Shown one piece after another: positions 47,050 to 56,063 of a DNA stretch of 64,000 nt. The DNA is from Endomychus coccineus (lineage: Eukaryota > Arthropoda > Insecta > Coleoptera > Endomychidae). A program made the translations under genes and the position numbers. Position 1 is the first letter of the stretch, and every line of letters begins with the position of its first letter. The notes below the pieces were generated by a model that saw only the letters and a program-made list of their open reading frames with translations, made no database searches and was not told the origin of the DNA. The DNA lies in NCBI GenBank assembly GCA_958510875.1, contig OY294067.1:142643846-142707845 (forward strand), written 5' to 3'.

Positions 47050-48140
47050 GATTCACGGAAAAATCAAGTTCACAATGGATATCGAGAAGGACGACCAACT
47101 ACCCTCCCTAGATGTTCTTGTGAGCAAGAGAAACGGCAGAATAGGACACACCATATACAGGAAACCTACACACACGAATCGTTACTTGAACGATCAGTCA
47201 CATTACCATCCAGCACAACTTCAATCCGTAATAAAAACACTCAACCAGATCAGACCGACTAACCGACAATGACCACAAACAACAAGAAATGCAGACAATA
47301 CAAACCACACTACAACAAAAGCCAAGCACTAAGGCCCCGACGCAAGACAGATCAAACCACAGAAGAAGAAAAAGAAAAACCTGTCGCCAAAGCCCATCTC
47401 CCATACGTCAAAGGTAGATCAGCAGAATCCTCAAAAAACACAATATTGAGACAAGTTCCAACACGACAAGAAAGATTGGTCAAATACTGCCTAACGCTAA
47501 ATCCAAAATAAATCTGGAAACACAAGGGGTCTACAAAATACCATGCAAAGATTACGGAGGAGCTAAATAGGACAAACTAACAGAAGAATCAACATTCGAC
47601 GTGAAGAACACCGCAATGCAGTCGCAAAGCAAGAAAAAACATCATCACTTGTCGAACATGTGAGAAAAACTTCACATGAAATCGATTTTGACAACACCCG
47701 AGTTCTAGCCAGCCTGGAACACAAAAGAAAACGCATCATAAGATAAGCTATCGAAATCGAGAAGCGACCTTCAAATCTCAATACGAGAGATGATACACAG
47801 AGATTACCAACTGCTTGGAAACCAGCCCTTCAACCACCCAAGAGAACAGTCAACCAGACTAATTCAACGGACCGACAAACTCGCTCAAACGCAACGAACC
47901 GACAAAATCGCTTGAACGCAACAGACCAACAAACTCAATCAAACGCATCGAACCGGAAAAATACAACGATACATAAAACACCAACAGAATCAACGGAGAT
48001 CAGTTTCAAGTTAACTCGAAGCAGAGCAGCATCCCTGAAGAGGAGACCTGAAGATGGCACATGAGATTGTGCCAAAACGTCATCATATCAACGGTTTCTA
48101 TCGAAACCAATCTACGACAACGCGGAGTATATCCCTGTAA
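47050..48140 (+). pseudogene. Penelope-like element family A, 3' part, plus copy
   Basis: Plus strand: QLPSLDVLVSKRNGRIGHTI with YRKPTHTNRYLND and HYHPAQLQSVIKTL (last RT blocks), AKAHLPYVKGRSAESSKN, then from 47500 KIPCKDYGG, the degraded GIY-YIG start where YIG is lost, and stops. Downstream follows an Asn/Thr/Gln-rich stretch to about 48000 and a terminal repeat with a hammerhead-like core. With the minus copy at 46465-46995 it forms a head-to-head pair whose junction lies about 47000-47050. Inactive. Confidence 0.75.
48048..48083 (+). ncRNA. Hammerhead-like core of Penelope family A
   Basis: CTGAAGA, then TGGCAC...GTGCCA (six-pair hairpin), then AAAACGTC. The CUGANGA box is intact; the first G of GAAAC is replaced in the stem side, so the core is slightly off consensus. 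It lies about 60 bp before the terminal (TA)n. Confidence 0.5.
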
Positions 48141-48146
48141 CCTATA

Positions 48147-48148
<2 letters not shown>

Positions 48149-48239
<91 letters not shown>

Positions 48240-48247
48240 ATATATAT
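48149..48247. repeat. Long (TA)n microsatellite, target of LTR element
   Basis: About 99 bp of TA with a small TGTA-rich interruption near 48227-48240. The LTR retrotransposon begins at its right end, and TA units resume beyond its other LTR at 56064. Confidence 0.95.
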
Positions 48248-49806
48248 ATTATTAACTAAACTCTTACTGAGTTTATTTTTATTTATTGATTATTATTAAT
48301 GCTTCCGGCTAGCTTTTAATTTATTGATTATGAATAATAATGAACTTTCTCTTTTTTATTATTATTATTTTATGGAATTAAACACAATATTCTTTGAATG
48401 TTGAAAAATTTCTATATTTAAATCTCTATGACTCTATTTATCTCGGGTTTCTAATTTACAATTTTATTTTATGTTCTAAGCATAGAACTAGCTTTAACCT
48501 CAAAACTATTCAATATTAATAGTTGTTTACAAAATTACAAACGACAATCTTTCTTTCAGATTTACAAATAATACTACAATGGAAATATAATAAACAAACT
48601 TACTTTTAGTTTATATCCAAAAGTGTGTTTAACTATGTTGGCAATTTTCAATTTAATTCTTTTATAATTTCGTTGATGATTCACTTTTACACAATACTAT
48701 GCTTTTTCACAATAATCACAGGTAACTAATTTGGATTACTTCTTCTTGAGACTCAGGAACTGTTGATAATACTTTGTTTTATCCTTTTAGATAAAACATG
48801 AAACTTTTCGATGCTTTATTTAAATTATTGATGAATGGCAATCGTTGGAAATTTCTTCTTAATTGGAGGTTATTACAGCCTTTTTACTGGATTCAGATAC
48901 TTGGATAATCGTTGACTTTATATAAAACTTATTAACTTTGGTTTCTTTGAACCTATCGAAGTTTGGAACACTTTCGTTCACTGGTTTTTTATAGGTTATG
49001 AAATTTTGGTGAGTTGCAGGAGTACTTTCAGTCTACAGATGTAATGGCAAACTGAACTTCTTTACTTTCAGATTCGTTTTTATAGGCCTCCAAAACCGAC
49101 GCTACTAGATGTCATAATCAACCTATGAGATGATTGCTTTTCAAATCAAGCATGCCAAGTTAATTGTTGTGAAACTGACACAAGTCTTCATTGTTACCAG
49201 ATTGACATTGGAAATTCCTATTGACCAATCAGAATTTAGTATTCTTTACTTTTTGAATTATTTGATATTTTCAACTTATTTTAATTGTTAGTGATTCCTT
49301 CTTTTTAAATTAATATTGCCTACATTTTTCCCCACACTTTGGTATAATATAACCTATGATTGGGTTATTATTAATATGATTATTCCCATATTTATGGTTT
49401 TCTTGACAGTTACTTATTCTTAAATCTAATACATATCATATTATATCAATAACATTCTTTTAACATTACATAACTCAAATTTACTAATCCTAACTTACAT
49501 CTATAACATTATTCAATGTTTTGTACTATCTCATGATAGTTTTGTAATCATTTTACTTATGATTTATGATTTCGTTACACTGAACGTTTCTTCACTTTCA
49601 CTGAAGTTCTTGTTTATCACATCTTATACTATTACATCGTTGTTTATTATGTTTTACATTGTTAATATTAATATCCTAACTATTATTTAGCTTTTATTAT
49701 TGTTTTTAATTCCATAAAATATTTTTTATTTGATCTTTTCTGATTTTCATAGTTCGGTAAGTTATTATTTTTAAATTTTTATTGTCTATGAAATGAAATC
49801 ATAACA
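48248..49806 (-). repeat. 3' LTR of the Ty3/gypsy-type element
   Basis: 1559 bp; on the coding (minus) strand it starts TGTTATGATTTC and ends AGTTAATAA. Contains a 10-bp segment (TTTCATAGTT region near 49746) missing from the other LTR. Confidence 0.9.
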
Positions 49807-49818
49807 AATTCCCCTAAA
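49807..49818 (-). promoter_or_regulatory. Polypurine tract
   Basis: Minus strand TTTAGGGGAATT immediately before the TGTTATG start of the 3' LTR, where plus-strand priming is expected. Confidence 0.65.
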
Positions 49819-49894
49819 TCAATTTTAACATATTAATCACATTAATATTTAAAATTTATTTATCTTTTGATTTTATTTTCATGAACTAAATTTA

Positions 49895-51391
49895 TTAATA
49901 ATTATACTTGTATATTTGATCAATATTAAATATTCCCCTTATCTTTCCGTTTTCAGGATTCATTAATTCATAACTATTTTCAGCATTTTCATTCATAACT
50001 ACATATGGACCTTCAAAAGCAAAACATAATTTTCCACATATATTCTTTTTATTATTAGTTACTCTCATTGCTCTCACTATTACTAATTCACCTATTTCAA
50101 ATTTAATTAACCTTCCTCTTTTTCTCATTTGCCTATTCATATATTTTCTTGCATTTCTTTCTAACCTATTACTGATATCTTTCAAAATTTCATTTCGCTC
50201 TACTGAATTTTCATCTAACCATTTTCTATCTGGTTCTTCGCCTTTCATTATTAATACAGGTGTTTTCTCTGTTGTAGTATTTGGACAATGATTTAAACAT
50301 TTTTCTACTCTGGATATTGATTCATCCCATTGACGATGTTTATCCTCACAAGATATTCTCAGATATTTTATTACTTCCTGTATATATCGCTCTGATGGAT
50401 TGGATTGAGGATGTCTGATGCTTGTTAATTGATGAAAAATTAAATTCCTTTTGCAAAAATACTTGAAACGTATGTTTTTGAAATATGTTGCGTTATCTGT
50501 AATTAACTTTCTTGGCCTACCAATTTCTTCAAAATAGTTTTCTAACTTATGCATTACTTCTCTACTTTTTGTCGTTTTGCAAGCATATAATTTTATATAT
50601 TTAGAAAATAAATCTACTACAACCAAAATATGTCTATTTCCTTTTTCTGTTACTATTAACTCACTTAAAAAATCTATTGCTACTATTTCTAAACATTCCT
50701 TTACTATAATACTCTTTGCTAAATTGTGATTAATTATATTTTTAGGCTTTGCTCTTTGACATATGTCACATTTCTTTGTGATTTCTTTTGCAATTTGGTA
50801 ATCTCCTTTACCTATATAATTTTCTCTGAATATGAGCCACATTTTCCTTGCTCCTATGTGATTGAATTCACTATGTAAATGATTTAAAATTTTTAAAGTT
50901 AGGTCTTGATTTATTCTGTATAATTCTTTCCTACCTATATCTTGTAAATAAACTCCCTCTTTGATTTTACATTTCTTTTTATCCTTCTCTGATAAAGTAC
51001 TTTGATTGTTTTTAATGCTCTCTAATGAAAATAAACCCCTTACTTCTAATAAAATATTTGCTCCTACTTTGTATTTCCTTTTATCAATTTTTAAATTCCC
51101 CTCTTCTCTTGTTAAAGTATCAGCTATTATATTTAATTTTCCTGGAATATGTTTTATTTCAAAATCATATTCCTGCAATAACAAAATCCATCTTTGAATC
51201 CTACTGTTTACAAACTTGTTTTTAAATATACTTGTTAATGCACTATGATCAGTTTCTACCCTTACTTTATTCCCTAACAAATAAAATCTTAATTTCTTTA
51301 CACAAAAAATTATACTTGCTAATTCTAATTCAGTAACGCTGTAATTTTTTTCATGAACTTTTGTCATTCTTGACACAAAACTTATGGGCAC
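49895..51391 (-). CDS. pol: Pol: RNase H remainder and integrase
   Basis: 498 codons; the apparent start is a GTG and is only where the frame becomes open, since the protein continues from the RT frame (PISFVSRMT). RNase H continues with NYSVTELELASIIFCVKKLR (Glu), FYLLGNKVRVETDHSAL (Asp). Integrase: zinc-binding HSEFNHIG and CDICQRAK (His 173, His 178, Cys 208, Cys 211), catalytic VAIDFL (Asp 240), KLITDNATYF (Asp 299), and NPSERYIQEV (Glu 334). The C-terminal part has GELVIVRAMRVTNNKKN and CFAFEGPYVVMNENAENSYE, the GPY/F module of Ty3/gypsy integrases. The stop at 49895 lies 77 bp before the polypurine tract. Confidence 0.9.
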   Translation of the reverse strand: MPISFVSRMTKVHEKNYSVTELELASIIFCVKKLRFYLLGNKVRVETDHSALTSIFKNKFVNSRIQRWILLLQEYDFEIKHIPGKLNIIADTLTREEGNLKIDKRKYKVGANILLEVRGLFSLESIKNNQSTLSEKDKKKCKIKEGVYLQDIGRKELYRINQDLTLKILNHLHSEFNHIGARKMWLIFRENYIGKGDYQIAKEITKKCDICQRAKPKNIINHNLAKSIIVKECLEIVAIDFLSELIVTEKGNRHILVVVDLFSKYIKLYACKTTKSREVMHKLENYFEEIGRPRKLITDNATYFKNIRFKYFCKRNLIFHQLTSIRHPQSNPSERYIQEVIKYLRISCEDKHRQWDESISRVEKCLNHCPNTTTEKTPVLIMKGEEPDRKWLDENSVERNEILKDISNRLERNARKYMNRQMRKRGRLIKFEIGELVIVRAMRVTNNKKNICGKLCFAFEGPYVVMNENAENSYELMNPENGKIRGIFNIDQIYKYNY

Positions 51392-52842
51392 TTCTCATTA
51401 TTTTGTTTTTGTAATAAAACACCACTGAATCTTTGTTTAGAAGCATCTGTTCTTAATATGAAAGGTTTATCATATTGTGCATGATAGACTTTTAATTTTT
51501 TAATGAAAATATCTTTTAAATTTTGGAAAGCTTCGTGTCTTTCATTATCCCATTTCCATTTTACCCCTTTCTTAAGTAATTCTACTAATGGAATCTCCTT
51601 CTGACTTAAATCAGGAATGAGCCTTTTGAAATAATTTATTAGACCTAAGAATCCCCTCAAAGTTTTAAGATTAGTGGGTCTTTTGAAATTTTTAATTACA
51701 TCTAATCTATCTTCATCCATTTCTAAACCTTCCCTCGTTAATTTATAACCCAAAAATTTAATTTCTGTTTTATAGAATTCACATTTCTCAATATTTATTT
51801 TTAAACCTGCTATATCTAATTCGTTCAAAACTAATTTTATGTGATCTTTATGTTCTTCTACTGTTCTAGAAAATATTAATATGTCATCGATATAATGAAC
51901 TACAAAAATTTCAAATTTATTTAATATTTGATTCATACTTCTAACTAACGCACTGCATGCACTTTGAATACCAAAAGGCGTAACTTTAAAACGATACACT
52001 TCTCCATCTATCATAAAACCAGTGTAATCTCTACAACTTTCATGTAAAGGAATCAACCAGAAACTATGTCTTAAATCAACTTTACTAAAAATTTGTGCCT
52101 TTATTATTCTACCAAAAATTGACTCTATATTTTTAGGAGCTTCATATTGTGGTACTGACAATCTATTCAATGTTCGAGCATCTAAACATAACCTAATATC
52201 ACCATTTGACTTTTTTGCTATAACAATAGGGTTTATATATTTTGTTTTACTTCTTTCTATTATGTCTTGTTCTAGCATTTCACCGATTTTTTTCCTAACA
52301 TCTTCTATGTACTTGTATGGGATTGGATAGTTCTTGGATTTAAAATTTTCAATTTCTTTGACTTGGAATTTATGAATATAATTACTAGCTATACGAGTTT
52401 CATCAATTATTAAACCTTTATGTTGTGAAATTATTTCTGATATTATTCCCCTATATTTCTCGGATATTTTCATCTGCGAGATTATTTCATTTAAATTTCT
52501 GCTTGAGTCTTTTCTTTCGACCGCATTTATTATATTGCAACCTTCATTTGGTCTGTCAATATTTTCATTTTCCCCTTTCCCTATCTTTATAATTTCATCT
52601 AACAACTTTATTTCCTTTTCCTCGTAATCTATAATAATTCCATGCTTTTCTAATTCATCAGTTCCCATAACAATATCCAATTTCATATTCGGCACTACAA
52701 ATAATTGCATCTCTAGACTTGACTTCCCTATTATAATATGCTCAGTAATCATTTTTGATACTTCAGTAATTTTCTTTCCACTAATATTTACTAATTCCAC
52801 TTTTGGTATTTTCAATTGATTTGTTAATTTTATTTCAGACAA
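51382..52842 (-). CDS. pol: Pol: protease end, reverse transcriptase, start of RNase H
   Basis: 486 codons of open frame. Residues about 1-80 finish the protease (VVPNMKLDIVMGTDELEKHG, compare the family ILG/MGxDxL block). RT spans about 150-380: KSNGDIRLCLDARTLNRLSV, FSKVDLRHSFWLIPLH (motif A, Asp 256), FGIQSACSALVRSMNQIL, VVHYIDDILIFSRT (motif C, residues 317-320), KCEFYKTEIKFLGY. RNase H starts at about 460 with FILRTDASKQRFSGVL (first Asp). The frame ends at EKCP where a single-base change near 51388 moves it to the next frame. Confidence 0.9.
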   Translation of the reverse strand: MSEIKLTNQLKIPKVELVNISGKKITEVSKMITEHIIIGKSSLEMQLFVVPNMKLDIVMGTDELEKHGIIIDYEEKEIKLLDEIIKIGKGENENIDRPNEGCNIINAVERKDSSRNLNEIISQMKISEKYRGIISEIISQHKGLIIDETRIASNYIHKFQVKEIENFKSKNYPIPYKYIEDVRKKIGEMLEQDIIERSKTKYINPIVIAKKSNGDIRLCLDARTLNRLSVPQYEAPKNIESIFGRIIKAQIFSKVDLRHSFWLIPLHESCRDYTGFMIDGEVYRFKVTPFGIQSACSALVRSMNQILNKFEIFVVHYIDDILIFSRTVEEHKDHIKLVLNELDIAGLKINIEKCEFYKTEIKFLGYKLTREGLEMDEDRLDVIKNFKRPTNLKTLRGFLGLINYFKRLIPDLSQKEIPLVELLKKGVKWKWDNERHEAFQNLKDIFIKKLKVYHAQYDKPFILRTDASKQRFSGVLLQKQNNEKCP

Positions 52843-53022
52843 TAGCTCTTCCCTTATTAATGATAGTTCTGATCCTGTATCACATAATTTCTACTTCTTT
52901 CCCTTTTAAAAAACCTTTTAATTTAATTAAACCTATACTTTCATTTTCTTCCCTTTGCTGTTCGTAGTCAATGTATTCCCTCTGATGTTCATATAATACA
53001 TTAACGTGGTATTCGTGCTTTC
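52843..53022 (-). CDS. pol: Start of Pol: linker and protease active site, frameshifted
   Basis: In the -1 frame relative to gag the minus strand continues with KHEYHVNVLYEHQREYIDYE, ESIGLIKLKGFLKGKEVEI. Then after a one-base shift near 52885 comes CDTGSELSLIREELL, the aspartic protease motif (DTGS). The protease is encoded but interrupted by a TGA in the upstream frame, so it would not be made as one chain. Confidence 0.7.
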
Positions 53023-54423
53023 TTAAAAATCCTGATTTTGTTGATTATTTTGACTTGAAGAGTCTTCCCTTTCCATATTACTTTCTATCCTACTACAGTT
53101 TACTTCCCTTTGATTATTTTCATTTCTACTATTATTTCTATTATTATTATTATTTTGACTTCTATAATCCCTATATCTATTTCTATTTTGATTAGCATTA
53201 TTTCCATTATATCTATTTTCCCTATTATAATAATTTTGGTTTCTATTATCTCTATTTCTAAAATTGTTTTGATAATTATTATTTTGGAATCTATTATTAT
53301 AATTTTGATTTCCCCTGTAATTGTTCCTGTTATCATTATGTCCATTTTGTTGCCTAGTTCCTATGTTATTCTTATTATCAATTCTATTTAAGTATGATAG
53401 TAGTTGATTCATGTTTTTAATATTTGCAATGGCTATTGCCTCAGATATTTGACTTTGATACTGTCTTGAAATGTATAAAACTATCTCTTCCTCTCTCATT
53501 TTAGGTTCTAAATATTGCGCTTCATTATATAGGCTAAGTGCATAAGCATTCATGCTTTTTCTAGTCCCTTCTATATACTTCCTAAAATATAATCTTTCTC
53601 GACATTTCGATTGTTCATTTTCACCCCAAAAATTATTTAAAAACTCATCTATAAACTCATCTAAACTATTTAATTCCCTTTCTTTGCAATTGAACCACAA
53701 CAAAGGTTCATCAACCAATCGTTCTCTTATTAATTTTTTCATTCTCTCTATATTCCTTTCATACTGTATTTCATTTTTCAAATCTTTAACAAAAATGCAT
53801 GGATGTAATAATTTTATGTTTCCATTAAATTTTATTGTATTCTCATGACCTACATTTCTGTATTCTATATTCATTCTCTCTTCGGATCTATTCTCAATTC
53901 TTTTTATTCTTTCATCTTGTTCATTTATCATTTTTTCCTGATTTTCTTTCATACTTTGTACATTCACATTCACATTCTCTTCAATATTCCTCCCCATATC
54001 ATTCATTCTATTTTCCATAATATCTATTTCTTTCTCTACATTATTAAACTTTCTATTTACAAAGCTATTATATTCTTCTAATTTATTATCTATTTTTTCT
54101 TCAACATGTTGTCTTATTTCCTTTTTTTCAGTTTCAACTATTCTCATTATTTCCTCAGTTCTTTTATCAAATTTATCATTCACTCTCTTAAGTTCATCTC
54201 TTATTTCACTCATACCTTGTTCAAATTTAGCATTAGTTTCACTCATACGTTGTTCAATTTTAGCATTCGTTTCATTCGTTTCATTAGCTTTTAAATTTAA
54301 ACTTTCAAGCAATCTCATTATTTGTGATTGACTATCTATTATTGGTGGTCTTTCTGCACTAATCATTTCACCCTCTTGATCAAATCCTATCAATTCTGGA
54401 GTCCTCTGTCTATCTCCTTCCAT
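53023..54423 (-). CDS. gag: Gag protein of the LTR retrotransposon
   Basis: 466 residues, starting at an ATG about 90 bp inside the 5' LTR. Residues about 40-200 are Glu/Lys/Asn-rich with heptad-like coiled-coil character and internal repeats (NETNAKIEQRMSETNAKFEQ). Residues about 200-350 form the retrotransposon capsid-type domain (LLHPCIFVKDLKNEIQY, ERLVDEPLLWFNCKERE, NNFWGENEQSKCRERLYF). From about 355 the tail is almost only Asn, Arg, Tyr and Gln, with no CCHC knuckle; the basic tail may take over RNA binding (inference). It ends QNQDF-stop. The pol frame is open in -1 over this stop, with a GATTTTTAAG run where ribosomes could slip. Confidence 0.85.
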   Translation of the reverse strand: MEGDRQRTPELIGFDQEGEMISAERPPIIDSQSQIMRLLESLNLKANETNETNAKIEQRMSETNAKFEQGMSEIRDELKRVNDKFDKRTEEIMRIVETEKKEIRQHVEEKIDNKLEEYNSFVNRKFNNVEKEIDIMENRMNDMGRNIEENVNVNVQSMKENQEKMINEQDERIKRIENRSEERMNIEYRNVGHENTIKFNGNIKLLHPCIFVKDLKNEIQYERNIERMKKLIRERLVDEPLLWFNCKERELNSLDEFIDEFLNNFWGENEQSKCRERLYFRKYIEGTRKSMNAYALSLYNEAQYLEPKMREEEIVLYISRQYQSQISEAIAIANIKNMNQLLSYLNRIDNKNNIGTRQQNGHNDNRNNYRGNQNYNNRFQNNNYQNNFRNRDNRNQNYYNRENRYNGNNANQNRNRYRDYRSQNNNNNRNNSRNENNQREVNCSRIESNMEREDSSSQNNQQNQDF

Positions 54424-54493
54424 TTTTACTTTCTTTTTAATTAACCTAGTTCTTTAAATTATTTTGATACGCGGTTCTATTCCTTTTTTCAAA

Positions 54494-54514
54494 TGGCCTC
54501 ACGTTTGAGCGACA
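54494..54514 (-). promoter_or_regulatory. Primer-binding site candidate
   Basis: Directly inside the 5' LTR the minus strand reads TGTCGCTCAAACGTGAGG, resembling the TGGCGCCCAACGTGGGG primer sites of many insect retroelements. The tRNA is not identified. Confidence 0.5.
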
Positions 54515-56063
54515 ATTATTAACTAAACTCTTACTGAGTTTATTTTTATTTATTGATTATTATTAATGCTTCCGGCTAGCTTTTAATTTATTGATTATGA
54601 ATAATAATGAACTTTCTCTTTTTTATTATTATTATTTTATGGAATTAAACACAATATTCTTTGAATGTTGAAAAATTTCTATATTTAAATCTCTATGACT
54701 CTATTTATCTCGGGTTTCTAATTTACAATTTTATTTTATGTTCTAAGCATAGAACTAGCTTTAACCTCAAAACTATTCAATATTAATAGTTGTTTACAAA
54801 ATTACAAACGACAATCTTTCTTTCAGATTTACAAATAATACTACAATGGAAATATAATAAACAAACTTACTTTTAGTTTATATCCAAAAGTGTGTTTAAC
54901 TATGTTGGCAATTTTCAATTTAATTCTTTTATAATTTCGTTGATGATTCACTTTTACACAATACTATGCTTTTTCACAATAATCACAGGTAACTAATTTG
55001 GATTACTTCTTCTTGAGACTCAGGAACTGTTGATAATACTTTGTTTTATCCTTTTAGATAAAACATGAAACTTTTCGATGCTTTATTTAAATTATTGATG
55101 AATGGCAATCGTTGGAAATTTCTTCTTAATTGGAGGTTATTACAGCCTTTTTACTGGATTCAGATACTTGGATAATCGTTGACTTTATATAAAACTTATT
55201 AACTTTGGTTTCTTTGAACCTATCGAAGTTTGGAACACTTTCGTTCACTGGTTTTTTATAGGTTATGAAATTTTGGTGAGTTGCAGGAGTACTTTCAGTC
55301 TACAGATGTAATGGCAAACTGAACTTCTTTACTTTCAGATTCGTTTTTATAGGCCTCCAAAACCGACGCTACTAGATGTCATAATCAACCTATGAGATGA
55401 TTGCTTTTCAAATCAAGCATGCCAAGTTAATTGTTGTGAAACTGACACAAGTCTTCATTGTTACCAGATTGACATTGGAAATTCCTATTGACCAATCAGA
55501 ATTTAGTATTCTTTACTTTTTGAATTATTTGATATTTTCAACTTATTTTAATTGTTAGTGATTCCTTCTTTTTAAATTAATATTGCCTACATTTTTCCCC
55601 ACACTTTGGTATAATATAACCTATGATTGGGTTATTATTAATATGATTATTCCCATATTTATGGTTTTCTTGACAGTTACTTATTCTTAAATCTAATACA
55701 TATCATATTATATCAATAACATTCTTTTAACATTACATAACTCAAATTTACTAATCCTAACTTACATCTATAACATTATTCAATGTTTTGTACTATCTCA
55801 TGATAGTTTTGTAATCATTTTACTTATGATTTATGATTTCGTTACACTGAACGTTTCTTCACTTTCACTGAAGTTCTTGTTTATCACATCTTATACTATT
55901 ACATCGTTGTTTATTATGTTTTACATTGTTAATATTAATATCCTAACTATTATTTAGCTTTTATTATTGTTTTTAATTCCATAAAATATTTTTTATTTGA
56001 TCTTTTCTGATCGGTAAGTTATTATTTTTAAATTTTTATTGTCTATGAAATGAAATCATAACA
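54515..56063 (-). repeat. 5' LTR of the Ty3/gypsy-type element
   Basis: 1549 bp, collinear with 48248-49806 except for the 10-bp indel. Should contain the promoter for the element's RNA; I did not pin down the start site. Confidence 0.9.

Larger units (their letters stand above)
48248..56063 (-). mobile_element. Ty3/gypsy-type LTR retrotransposon, nearly complete
   Basis: 7.8 kb, transcribed on the minus strand, with two LTRs, a gag ORF and a pol region in the order protease, RT, RNase H, integrase (the Ty3/gypsy order). No env frame lies between integrase and the 3' LTR. The LTRs are alike over 1.55 kb apart from one 10-bp indel, so the insertion is recent. Two single-base frame changes in pol (near 52885 and 51388) would disable it unless they are sequencing errors. 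It sits inside a (TA)n tract. Confidence 0.92.

Noticed and set aside
48061..48255. Open frame of 64 codons made of repeated Tyr-Ile
   Set aside because: It is a translation of the (TA)n microsatellite.
51382..51391. Separate gene start for the integrase frame
   Set aside because: The apparent start is a GTG at the point of frame change; protein similarity runs straight through from RNase H.
53100..54294. Plus-strand frames very rich in Ile, Phe and Ser opposite gag
   Set aside because: Antisense shadows of the Asn/Arg-rich gag sequence.
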